The notes: generated by a model from the letters alone, not told the origin. A DNA stretch of 6,968 bases from an uncultured Collinsella sp. (GCA_902494685.1 CABUUE010000080.1:1-6968), one strand, 5' to 3'. Positions 1 through 5,324 are shown, counted from the first letter of the stretch. Translations and numbers: made by a program.

Positions 1-60
1 CCCGCCACCGTCGAGGAAGCATGGGAGATAGCGACCGCGGGCCCCAAGTCAACAGGAGGC

Positions 61-85
61 GCCGGGGGCATAAACTGTCCCCGGC
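61..85. repeat. Perfect 7-bp inverted repeat downstream of the ygeY-like gene (REP-like palindrome or weak terminator)
   Basis: GCCGGGG at 61-67 pairs exactly with CCCCGGC at 79-85 around an 11-base loop. It lies 23 bases beyond the stop codon of the minus-strand hydrolase gene, so it would form a GC-rich hairpin in that gene's 3' untranslated RNA. Neither strand has a T-run after the stem, so it is not a classic intrinsic terminator. It could be a dispersed palindromic element, a transcript-stabilising hairpin or a factor-assisted end point. No gene is supported in the first 107 bases. Confidence 0.5.
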
Positions 86-107
86 TCAACAAAATCGAGG
101 AATGGGA

Positions 108-1493
108 CTAGTCGATCTTGTTGTTGGTCAGACCGGCGCGGAACACGGTGGCGTCGCCATCGGCCTGGCTCGGATCGTAGAGGTTCAGGGCAGCCACATA
201 CATAGCGGCGGCGGTGACCAGGTCGTCCTTGTAGGTGACCTCGTTGGGAGCATGAGCCTGAGACTCGGCACCCGGGCCAAAGCCCACGCAGGGGATGCCG
301 TAGCGGCCCTGGATGGAAACGCAGTTCGTGGAGAAGGTCCACTTGTCGCACAGCGGGCGACCGGTGCGCTTGTCCATGCTGGGCTCGCAGCCGATGCGCT
401 CGTCACCGAACATGGCCTTGTGGGCGTCGACGAGGGCCTTGACGTGCGGAGCGGTCTCCTTGTTGATCCACGTGGGGAAGTAAGCCTCGGTCTCGTAGAC
501 CTCGCCGGTCCAGGACGGACGGTCGTACATGTACATGGAGACCTTCACGTCGTCGCCGTACTTCTTGGCGGCCGGCAGGTTGCGGATCTCGTCCAGGCAG
601 GACTCCCAGGTCTCACCGGCGGTCATACGACGGTCGATGGAGATGGCGCAGGAGTCAGCGACAGCGCAACGGCTGGGGCTGGTGTAGAAGATCTGGCTGA
701 CGGTGCAGGTGCCGCGGCCCAGGAAGCGGGCATCCTCGAAGTGCTCGGGGTTGTACTTGGGGTCGAGCATCTTGACGAGACCCTTGATGTCGGTCGACTC
801 GTCGCAGCCGTTGTTGTTGAGGGCGCGGACGTCGGCGATGATGTCGGCCATCTTGTAGATGGCGTTGTCGCCGCGGTCGGGAGCGGAGCCGTGGCAGGAG
901 GTGCCGTGAACGTCGACACGGATCTCCATGCGGCCGCGGTGACCGCGATAGATGCCGCCGTCGGTGGGCTCGGTGGAAATGACGAACTCGGGCTTAATGC
1001 CGTCCTTGTTGTAGATGTACTGCCAGCACATGCCGTCGCAGTCCTCTTCCTGGACGGTGCCGACGACCATGATCTTGTAGCCCTCGGGGATGAGGCCCAT
1101 GTCCTTCATCATCTTGGCAGCGTAGGTAGCGGAAGCCATGCCACCCTCCTGGTCGGAGCCGCCGCGGCCGTAGATGATCTCGTCGGTCTCGTAGCCCTCG
1201 TAGGGATCGGCATCCCAGTTCTCGATGTTGCCGATGCCGACGGTGTCGATGTGGGAGTCGATGGCGATGATCTTGTCGCCCTCGCCCATAAAGCCCATGA
1301 CGTTGCCCAGGCCGTCGACCTTGACCTCGTCATAGCCAAGGCTCTCCATCTCGGCCTTGATGCAGGCGACAACCTCACCCTCCTCGCAAGACTCAGAGGG
1401 ATGGGAGATCATAGCGCGCAGGAAGCGAGTCATATCAGCACGATGGGACTCAGCAGCAGCCTTGATAGCGTCGAAATCGAGTTCTTTAGCCAT
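108..1493 (-). CDS. ygeY: YgeY-family M20 metallohydrolase (selenium/purine-cluster type)
   Basis: This 461-residue cytoplasmic protein (no signal peptide) has the plan of M20 peptidases and deacylases. The metal and catalytic residues appear in the family order: H81-I-D83 in the DSHIDT motif, D114 in GRGGSDQEGG, the E149-E150 pair in GTVQEED (catalytic base then ligand), E175 in STEPTDG, and H414 in the HAPNE motif near the end. Residues about 185-300 look like the inserted lid/dimerisation domain, with the HGSAPDRGDNA motif at 201-211. The overall sequence resembles YgeY, whose substrate is unsettled; by analogy it hydrolyses an amide or acyl bond of a nitrogenous intermediate upstream of diaminopropionate. 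The ATG at 1491-1493 follows a GAAAGG ribosome site (complement of 1503-1508) with 9 bases between. It lies 74 bases after dpaL on the same strand, so the two are probably co-transcribed. The family call is firm; the substrate is inferred. Confidence 0.9.
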   Translation of the reverse strand: MAKELDFDAIKAAAESHRADMTRFLRAMISHPSESCEEGEVVACIKAEMESLGYDEVKVDGLGNVMGFMGEGDKIIAIDSHIDTVGIGNIENWDADPYEGYETDEIIYGRGGSDQEGGMASATYAAKMMKDMGLIPEGYKIMVVGTVQEEDCDGMCWQYIYNKDGIKPEFVISTEPTDGGIYRGHRGRMEIRVDVHGTSCHGSAPDRGDNAIYKMADIIADVRALNNNGCDESTDIKGLVKMLDPKYNPEHFEDARFLGRGTCTVSQIFYTSPSRCAVADSCAISIDRRMTAGETWESCLDEIRNLPAAKKYGDDVKVSMYMYDRPSWTGEVYETEAYFPTWINKETAPHVKALVDAHKAMFGDERIGCEPSMDKRTGRPLCDKWTFSTNCVSIQGRYGIPCVGFGPGAESQAHAPNEVTYKDDLVTAAAMYVAALNLYDPSQADGDATVFRAGLTNNKID

Positions 1494-1533
1494 TGTTCAT
1501 AACCTTTCAAACGAAGGAATCTACCTGTGAGGT

Positions 1534-1560
1534 GGCGGAGCGATACCTATTTACTCCGCC
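1534..1560 (-). other. Intercistronic stem-loop between dpaL and the ygeY-like gene
   Basis: GGCGGAG at 1534-1540 is the exact reverse complement of CTCCGCC at 1554-1560, giving a 7-bp stem with a 13-base loop in the minus-strand transcript. It starts 7 bases after the dpaL stop and ends about 25 bases before the ribosome site of the next gene. There is no T-run after it, so read-through is expected. Likely roles are protecting the upstream message from exonucleases, marking a processing site, or causing partial polarity so that the two enzymes are made in different amounts. Confidence 0.55.
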
Positions 1561-1567
1561 CCAACGA

Positions 1568-2782
1568 TTAGCAAGTGGGATATTCGCCTTCCCAAACAAT
1601 GCGGCGATACTGGTCGGGATCGGTGTCGCCCTCGGTGGAGAAGCAGAGCACGGAGCTCGTCTTGTCCAGGCCGATGAGTTCCTTGAGCTCGGCGTACTCG
1701 GGATCGAGCATGAGGGTCTCGACCAGGCCGGTGGTCACAGCGCCGGACTCGCCGGAGATGACGCGCGGGTCGCCCTTCTCGGGAGCGCCCAGGGTGCGCA
1801 TGCCGCGAGCGGTGACCCAGTCGGGGCAGGACACGAAGGCGGTGACGTGGTTGCGCAGGATATCCCAGCCCAGAATGTTGGGCTCGCCGCAGCACAGACC
1901 GGCCATGATGGAGGGCATGTCGCCGTCCACGATGCGCGGATCGCCGTCGCCGGCGGCAGCGCCCTTGTACAGACAGGCGGCAGGCGCGCACTCAGCCACG
2001 ACGAAGGTGGGCGGGTTATCGGGATACAGGTTGGTGAAGTAGCCCACCACGGCGCCGGCGAGCGAACCCACGCCAGCCTGGACAAACACGTGCGTCGGGC
2101 GGTTGATGGCCATCTCGCGCAGCTGCTCGGCAGCCTCGGAAGCCATGGTGCCGTAACCCTCCATGATCCAGGACGGAATCTTCTCGTAGCCCTCCCAGGC
2201 GGTGTCCTGAACGATGACGCCGCGCTCGCAGGCATCGGCCTCGGCGGCGGCCATGCGCACGCACTCGTCGTAGTTGACCTCTTCGATGGTCACCGTGGCG
2301 CCCTCGGCCGCGATGTTATCGAAGCGGGGCTTGGTGGAACCCTTGGGCATGTGCACGACGGCCTTCTGGCCCAGCTTGTTGGCAGCCCATGCCACGCCGC
2401 GGCCATGGTTGCCGTCGGTAGCGGTAAAGAAGGTGGCCTGGCCAAAGTCCTCGGCCAGCTGATCGGAGGTCAGGTAATCGAAGGTGCAGTCGGCAACGTC
2501 CTTGCCGGTCTCGTCGGCAATATAGTTGGCCATGGCAAACGAGCCGCCCAGAACCTTAAAGGCGTTGAGGCCAAAGCGATAGCTCTCGTCCTTAACGCAC
2601 AGGTTGGACAGGCCCAGGCGCGCGGCCTGGCCGTCCAGGCGGGCAAGCGGAGTGACGGTGTACTGGGGGAACGACTGGTGGAAGGCGCGGGCCTTCTTCA
2701 CGTGGTCGAGGCTCATGATTCCCAAGTGCTTGTCATCGCTCTTGGGCATCGTGTTGCCCGCCCACTGGATCTTATCGGCCAT
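1568..2782 (-). CDS. dpaL: 2,3-diaminopropionate ammonia-lyase (PLP-dependent)
   Basis: The 404-residue product is close to the 398 residues of E. coli YgeX/DpaL and is a fold-type II PLP enzyme. It converts D- or L-2,3-diaminopropionate to pyruvate and two ammonia molecules. The PLP lysine is K76 in RFGLNAFKVLGG. D123 in TATDGNHGRGVAW and D193 in QDTAWEGY match the two acidic residues used for D- and L-substrate proton abstraction in the E. coli enzyme (D120 and D189). QAGVGSLAG at 235-243 is the glycine loop that holds the cofactor phosphate. The start at 2780-2782 follows AAGGAG (complement of 2791-2796) with 8 bases between. It is the first gene of a minus-strand pair with the ygeY-like hydrolase and diverges from a PAS-HTH regulator, which suggests substrate-dependent control. 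In known clusters the lyase drains diaminopropionate formed during urate/purine breakdown. Threonine/serine dehydratase is less likely given the active-site motifs. Confidence 0.95.
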   Translation of the reverse strand: MADKIQWAGNTMPKSDDKHLGIMSLDHVKKARAFHQSFPQYTVTPLARLDGQAARLGLSNLCVKDESYRFGLNAFKVLGGSFAMANYIADETGKDVADCTFDYLTSDQLAEDFGQATFFTATDGNHGRGVAWAANKLGQKAVVHMPKGSTKPRFDNIAAEGATVTIEEVNYDECVRMAAAEADACERGVIVQDTAWEGYEKIPSWIMEGYGTMASEAAEQLREMAINRPTHVFVQAGVGSLAGAVVGYFTNLYPDNPPTFVVAECAPAACLYKGAAAGDGDPRIVDGDMPSIMAGLCCGEPNILGWDILRNHVTAFVSCPDWVTARGMRTLGAPEKGDPRVISGESGAVTTGLVETLMLDPEYAELKELIGLDKTSSVLCFSTEGDTDPDQYRRIVWEGEYPTC

Positions 2783-2790
2783 ACGGTGAA

Positions 2791-2796
2791 CTCCTT
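2791..2796 (-). promoter_or_regulatory. Ribosome binding site of dpaL
   Basis: The minus strand reads AAGGAG here, 8 bases before the ATG at 2782-2780. This fixes the dpaL start. Confidence 0.75.
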
Positions 2797-2874
2797 AAGT
2801 CCTCTCTTGCCGGCCCCCGCATACGCGTTTCAGCCCATTCCCATTCATGCGACTGAACTTTTATGTGGATGCCA

Positions 2875-2889
2875 AACAAAAAGTTTGTT
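2875..2889. promoter_or_regulatory. Candidate operator, copy 1 (perfect 6-bp arms)
   Basis: AACAAA-AAG-TTTGTT is an exact inverted repeat with a 3-base centre, the size expected for a dimeric helix-turn-helix protein. The same design recurs at 2926-2940, and outer bases are also shared (CC before and C after). It sits about 93 bases upstream of the dpaL start. Binding by the adjacent PAS-HTH regulator is inferred from position only. Confidence 0.6.
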
Positions 2890-2925
2890 AGCACTGTTCT
2901 ATCACACTTTTTGATTGGCATACCT

Positions 2926-2940
2926 AACGAATTGTTTGTT
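2926..2940. promoter_or_regulatory. Candidate operator, copy 2 (one arm mismatch)
   Basis: AACGAA-TTG-TTTGTT repeats the pattern of the site at 2875-2889 with one mismatch in the left arm. The two sites start 51 bp apart, close to five helical turns, so dimers could lie on the same face of the DNA and loop or cooperate. This copy is 119 bases upstream of the regulator's start codon, so it could serve autoregulation. Confidence 0.55.
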
Positions 2941-3047
2941 GCCGTAATCGGTACTTTTTCGCCGCCGAACGGTCATGAATTGCCTTGTTGATGGATTTGT
3001 TTGCGGTCAAGTGTGGTTTATGGCAAAGTGTGCCCAAACTAATTTTT

Positions 3048-3054
3048 AGGAAGG
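3048..3054 (+). promoter_or_regulatory. Ribosome binding site of the YheO-type regulator
   Basis: AGGAAGG lies 5 bases before the ATG at 3060-3062. It supports that start over the in-frame upstream TTG at 2985, which would add 25 residues unlike the family N-terminus. Confidence 0.75.
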
Positions 3055-3059
3055 CACCC

Positions 3060-3713
3060 ATGACCCCCGCACAGATTGAGTTTTACAAGCGCCTAGCACA
3101 CGGCCTGGCGCTCCAATTTGGCCCCAACTGCGAAGTCGTCGTCCACGATCTGGAAACCGAGGACGTGGACCACTCCATCGTAGTGATCGAAAACGGCCAC
3201 GTCAGCGGGCGCAAACTGGGTGACGGCCCCAGCCATATCGTGTTTGAGTCCATGCACGAGGGCACCACCGACGTGCACGACCGCGAGCCATACCTCACCA
3301 AAACCACCGATGGCAAGCTGCTCAAATCGTCGACGATCTTTATCCGCAACGACGAAGGCAAGCCCGTCGGCATTTTGGGCATTAACTTTGACATTACGCT
3401 CATGAAGGCTTTTGAGCGTTCGCTCGACGCCTTTACCGGCACCGGCGGCACGGGCTATACCGAGCCCGAGCCCATTACCAAGAACATCGGCGACCTGCTC
3501 GAGGACCTGCTGCACGAGTGCGAGCAGTTTGTGGGCAAGCCCGCGGCACTCATGACCAAAGACGAGCGCATTCGTGCCATTGGCTACCTCGACCGTCGCG
3601 GCGCCTTCCTCATTTCCAAGTCGAGCGAGCGCGCCTGCGAGTTCTTTGGCATCTCCAAGTACAGTTTTTATAGCTACCTCAATGAGGCCAAGGCGGCGGC
3701 CGGCGACAAGTAG
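3060..3713 (+). CDS. YheO/DauR-type transcriptional regulator (PAS-like domain plus HTH)
   Basis: The 217-residue protein has two parts. Residues about 5-120 match the YheO-like PAS domain, with the typical run FGPNCEVVVHDL (20-31), SIVVIENGHVSGRKLGD (39-55) and KPVGILGINFD (101-111); this half probably binds a small ligand. Residues about 145-212 match the HTH domain of the same family. It includes LMTKDERIRAIGYLDRRGAF (164-183), followed by the helix-turn-helix, with FFGISKYSFYSYLNEAKA (195-212) as the likely recognition segment. Family members include E. coli YheO and DauR, a repressor of D-arginine use in Pseudomonas. It is divergent from dpaL, so it likely senses diaminopropionate or a nearby pathway intermediate and controls the dpaL-ygeY pair through the palindromes between the genes. 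Whether it represses or activates cannot be seen. Family call firm; ligand and targets inferred. Confidence 0.88.
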   Translation: MTPAQIEFYKRLAHGLALQFGPNCEVVVHDLETEDVDHSIVVIENGHVSGRKLGDGPSHIVFESMHEGTTDVHDREPYLTKTTDGKLLKSSTIFIRNDEGKPVGILGINFDITLMKAFERSLDAFTGTGGTGYTEPEPITKNIGDLLEDLLHECEQFVGKPAALMTKDERIRAIGYLDRRGAFLISKSSERACEFFGISKYSFYSYLNEAKAAAGDK

Positions 3714-3796
3714 GCGCTCGCCTGGATTGCCCCTCCCCTTTTGGGCGCGAGTTCTGGAAAGCACGAATCCAAGACCGAGCCACTTGGGAAGTTCCA

Positions 3797-3802
3797 TATA
3801 AT
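3797..3802 (+). promoter_or_regulatory. Consensus -10 box upstream of the Pro/Ala-rich membrane protein gene
   Basis: TATAAT matches the sigma-70 -10 consensus exactly. It ends 34 bases before the ATG at 3837, giving an expected leader of roughly 28 bases. The -35 region (about 3773-3779, ACCGAG or GACCGA) is poor, so the promoter may need an activator. A short palindrome ACTT-GGG-AAGT at 3782-3792 lies in the spacer. This suggests the gene is transcribed separately from the regulator 123 bases upstream. Confidence 0.6.
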
Positions 3803-3836
3803 CGATGTCATTAGTATTTCGAAAGGATGGAACAGA

Positions 3837-4826
3837 ATGGCGTTGAGCAAGGCATCATGCACCGGTCGCGGATTGATTCCGGCAATTGGTGGACATGTGC
3901 ACCGCATGTTCGATGAGGGTGAAGACGACCTGTTTTCGCTGAGCCTTGACGATGTGATGGATGATCGCCCGTGGACCGCCGACGAACTCATGGGCGGCGG
4001 CGCGGCTCGCCCGTCAAGCCCCAATCCCGCACTTGCGCCTAAGACCGCATCTGCGCCGACTCCTGCGCAGTCGGCTGTTTCGACGCCCGCGCCTACACCC
4101 GCACCCACTTCGGCGCCCACGCCCGCTCCCCGCCCCGCAAGTGACCCATCCGAGACGGCGGCATTTCTCGCAGCAGCGACGCAGGGCAAATCGGCCGACA
4201 GCACTGTTATGTACAGCGCCCAGCAGTTGCCTGTTCCTGCGGCACGCAAGCCTCCGGTCGCAAGGCTCGATGAGCCCGTTGCCCATCAGGTTGCCTACGA
4301 TTCCTGGGCTGCAACCGATCTGGATGAGACCTCTACCGGCATGCCGGCGCTCGACGTTCCAGTTAACCCGCTTTTTGCCGCCAACACGAGCGCCGCAGAC
4401 TATGAGGGCGGTACGGCATATTCCGATTATTCCGATGGCTATGCTGGCAACAGTCGCATCGAGACCGAGGACTATGGCACCGCGTCGAGCGATTATCCCA
4501 ACGATCCGTACGCTGCCACGCCCGCACCGGAATATGACCCGGAGGCCGCGTCCGCGCCGGCGTATACCAAAAGCACGGGCGAAGAGCGCTTCGCCGATTA
4601 TTACGCCGAGGAAAAGGCACTGCGTTTCTCGGAATTTCCGCAGGCAGTCAAGGTTGCCTTTATCGCCATTATCATTGCCCTGCTCGGTGTCATTGCATTT
4701 GAGGGATTCCAGCTGTTCCGCGGCCCCACCCAAGCGGAGTCGGAGACCCAGCAAAAAGAGGACGATAACCAGTACCTGGACATCAACACCCTCAAGGGCG
4801 ACCCCAACGACGGGGACGACGAGTAG
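3837..4826 (+). CDS. Unrecognised single-pass membrane protein with Pro/Ala-rich and Tyr/Asp-rich disordered region
   Basis: I do not recognise a known domain in this 329-residue product. The start at 3837 is chosen because AAAGGA at 3822-3827 precedes it by 9 bases; an in-frame ATG at 3741 lacks such a site and lies upstream of the TATAAT box. The N-terminus is mildly basic, then acidic (FDEGEDDLFSLSLDDV, 25-40). Residues 57-105 are dominated by Pro, Ala, Thr and Ser. Residues 186-245 are low-complexity and rich in Tyr, Asp, Ser and Ala. One hydrophobic helix spans about 271-290 (VKVAFIAIIIALLGVIAFEG), followed by a 35-residue tail with 11 acidic residues. Basic residues K260, R263 and K272 before the helix suggest a cytoplasmic N-terminus with the tail outside. 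There is no signal peptide or sorting motif. A role in the cell envelope or as a scaffold is possible but unsupported. The gene is real on start signals and codon use. Confidence 0.75.
   Translation: MALSKASCTGRGLIPAIGGHVHRMFDEGEDDLFSLSLDDVMDDRPWTADELMGGGAARPSSPNPALAPKTASAPTPAQSAVSTPAPTPAPTSAPTPAPRPASDPSETAAFLAAATQGKSADSTVMYSAQQLPVPAARKPPVARLDEPVAHQVAYDSWAATDLDETSTGMPALDVPVNPLFAANTSAADYEGGTAYSDYSDGYAGNSRIETEDYGTASSDYPNDPYAATPAPEYDPEAASAPAYTKSTGEERFADYYAEEKALRFSEFPQAVKVAFIAIIIALLGVIAFEGFQLFRGPTQAESETQQKEDDNQYLDINTLKGDPNDGDDE
4062..4136 (+). repeat. Degenerate Pro/Ala/Thr-coding repeat within the membrane protein gene
   Basis: Residues 76-100 are largely alternating Ala-Pro, Thr-Pro and Ser-Ala-Pro units, for example TPAPTPAPTSAPTPAP at 83-98. 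The DNA is a run of C-rich codons (CCC, CCG, GCG, GCC, ACC). Such runs often vary in length between strains by slippage, and as protein they act as an extended, unstructured spacer. Confidence 0.65.
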
Positions 4827-4859
4827 CGAGGGCTGAAGGCGGCCACAGGATCCCGCATC

Positions 4860-4885
4860 CAGCACCAGCTTCTTAGTGCTGTTTT
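4860..4885 (+). terminator. Weak intrinsic terminator after the Pro/Ala-rich membrane protein gene
   Basis: CAGCAC at 4860-4865 pairs with GTGCTG at 4876-4881 across a 10-base loop and is followed at once by TTTT. It lies 34 bases after the stop codon at 4824-4826. The stem is short, so termination may be partial. Confidence 0.5.
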
Positions 4886-4896
4886 GTCATCCAGCT

Positions 4897-4940
4897 ACAC
4901 TTTTCCGAAGTTTTAAGGTGCCTATTTCGACACTTTTCCG
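4897..4940 (+). repeat. Two direct copies of an 11-bp motif, 33 bp apart
   Basis: ACACTTTTCCG occurs at 4897-4907 and 4930-4940. Both copies are followed by an A/T-rich TTTTA stretch. The 33-bp period is about three helical turns, so both face the same side of the DNA. They lie directly upstream of the TATACT box at 4946-4951, where an activator or repressor would sit. Confidence 0.6.
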
Positions 4941-4945
4941 GATTT

Positions 4946-4951
4946 TATACT
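4946..4951 (+). promoter_or_regulatory. Candidate -10 box for the 97-residue orphan gene
   Basis: TATACT differs from TATAAT at one base. Transcription would start near 4957-4959, only about 5 bases before the ATG at 4964, which leaves no room for a Shine-Dalgarno. No good -35 is seen at 16-18 bp spacing; TTCGAC at 4926-4931 is 14 bp away. The second copy of the 11-bp repeat covers most of that spacer. Confidence 0.45.
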
Positions 4952-4963
4952 CTGTCCCTCCAG

Positions 4964-5257
4964 ATGCGCTTTACGGTGCAGGCGTTGGAAGAAGGGCCAT
5001 GTGCCGCTGGCGGCCCACATGTTCTGCAGATCAAGCTGCTCGGAGACGGCTCGCGCGAGCCGTCCAGCTGGAAGCTTTTTGCCGACGGTGCGTGCGTTGC
5101 GGACGGATCCGGCGCCTTTGCCCGCGAGTGCTTCTGCGAGGGCGCCGAGGTGTTCCTGGACCTGTGTCGCGACGCCGTGCACGCGGCCGAGCTGCACCAG
5201 TGGAGCCAGAGGGAGTACGAGCTGCTGAGCGCGGCGCGCGGGATTGCGGGGGTGTAG
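4964..5257 (+). CDS. Hypothetical 97-residue cysteine-containing protein
   Basis: I do not recognise this protein. It is probably a true gene: 79 of its 97 sense codons end in G or C, the bias of the neighbouring genes, and the composition is protein-like, with an apparently helical C-terminal half. It has five cysteines (C13, C44, C56, C58, C68), including CFC at 56-58, and two histidines in HAAELH (73-78). The spacing does not match a known zinc or iron-sulfur motif. There is no signal peptide or membrane helix, so it is predicted to be cytoplasmic. ATG 4964 is the first possible start in a frame open since 4877. It has no Shine-Dalgarno, but a TATACT box close by suggests leaderless or near-leaderless translation. 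It is convergent with the GmrSD-like gene, 67 bases from its end. The start is less certain than the frame. Confidence 0.6.
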   Translation: MRFTVQALEEGPCAAGGPHVLQIKLLGDGSREPSSWKLFADGACVADGSGAFARECFCEGAEVFLDLCRDAVHAAELHQWSQREYELLSAARGIAGV

Positions 5258-5269
5258 GTGGGCAGATAA

Positions 5270-5292
5270 GCCATCGGCAATTCCGAGATGGC
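5270..5292. other. Stem-loop preceding the bidirectional terminator
   Basis: GCCATC at 5270-5275 pairs exactly with GATGGC at 5287-5292 around an 11-base loop that can add two further G-C pairs. It starts 12 bases after the stop of the 97-residue gene and lies 3 bases from the larger stem at 5296-5318. Together the two could form a tandem termination structure. No T-run follows this first stem. Confidence 0.4.
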
Positions 5293-5321
5293 AAGGGCCG
5301 GGAATTAGATTCCCGGCCTTT
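5293..5321. terminator. Strong bidirectional stem-loop between convergent genes
   Basis: GGCCGGGAAT at 5296-5305 is the exact reverse complement of ATTCCCGGCC at 5309-5318, with a 3-base loop. Adding AAG before and TTT after (one G-T pair) gives a stem of up to 13 bp. It sits 36 bases after the plus-strand orphan gene and 4 bases after the stop of the minus-strand GmrSD-like gene, as expected for a shared terminator. The T-run is short (TTT on the plus strand, CTT on the minus strand), so efficiency is uncertain. Confidence 0.75.
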
Positions 5322-5324
5322 AAC

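Larger units (their letters stand above)
2797..3047. promoter_or_regulatory. Divergent control region between dpaL and the YheO-type regulator
   Basis: About 250 non-coding bases, clearly richer in A+T than the genes on either side, separate the two divergent genes. The region holds two related near-palindromes (2875-2889 and 2926-2940), an inverted pair ATGCCAA/TTGGCAT (2869-2875 and 2915-2921), and a lone TTTGTT half-site at 2996-3001. I found no well-matched -35/-10 pair on either strand. CATAAA on the minus strand (complement of 2859-2864) is a weak -10 candidate for dpaL and would put the first palindrome over the promoter. Confidence 0.6.

Noticed and set aside
1..111. An open plus-strand frame entering from the left edge and ending with TAG at 109-111, possibly the end of another gene
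   Set aside because: Only 36 codons, it runs through the 61-85 palindrome and overlaps the last bases of the hydrolase gene; nothing recognisable at the protein level. A gene tail cannot be excluded, but it is not supported.
21..1502. A 493-codon plus-strand open frame opposite the ygeY-like gene
   Set aside because: Its translation is a low-complexity run of Val, Gly, Ala, Asp and Leu typical of the complement of a GC-rich gene. It has no supported ribosome site or family motif, while the minus strand encodes a full M20 enzyme.
1493..2914. A 473-codon plus-strand open frame opposite dpaL
   Set aside because: Same reason: Gly/Val/Ala/His-rich shadow translation covering a complete PLP enzyme on the other strand.
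2985..3059. An upstream extension of the regulator from TTG at 2985
   Set aside because: No ribosome site precedes it, and the added 25 residues do not look like the family; AGGAAGG before ATG 3060 fits better.
3716..3755. Possible terminator after the regulator (CTCGC with GCGAG, and GCCC with GGGC)
   Set aside because: Stems of only 4-5 bp, a long loop for one of them, and no T-run after either.
4014..4865. A 283-codon minus-strand frame opposite the Pro/Ala-rich gene
   Set aside because: Arg/Gly/Cys-rich translation produced by the complement of the repeat region; no start signals, while the plus-strand frame has a good ribosome site and promoter.
4922..5197. A 91-codon minus-strand frame overlapping the 97-residue gene
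   Set aside because: The plus-strand frame has the third-position G/C bias expected of a gene here; the minus frame has no ribosome site and appears to be its shadow.
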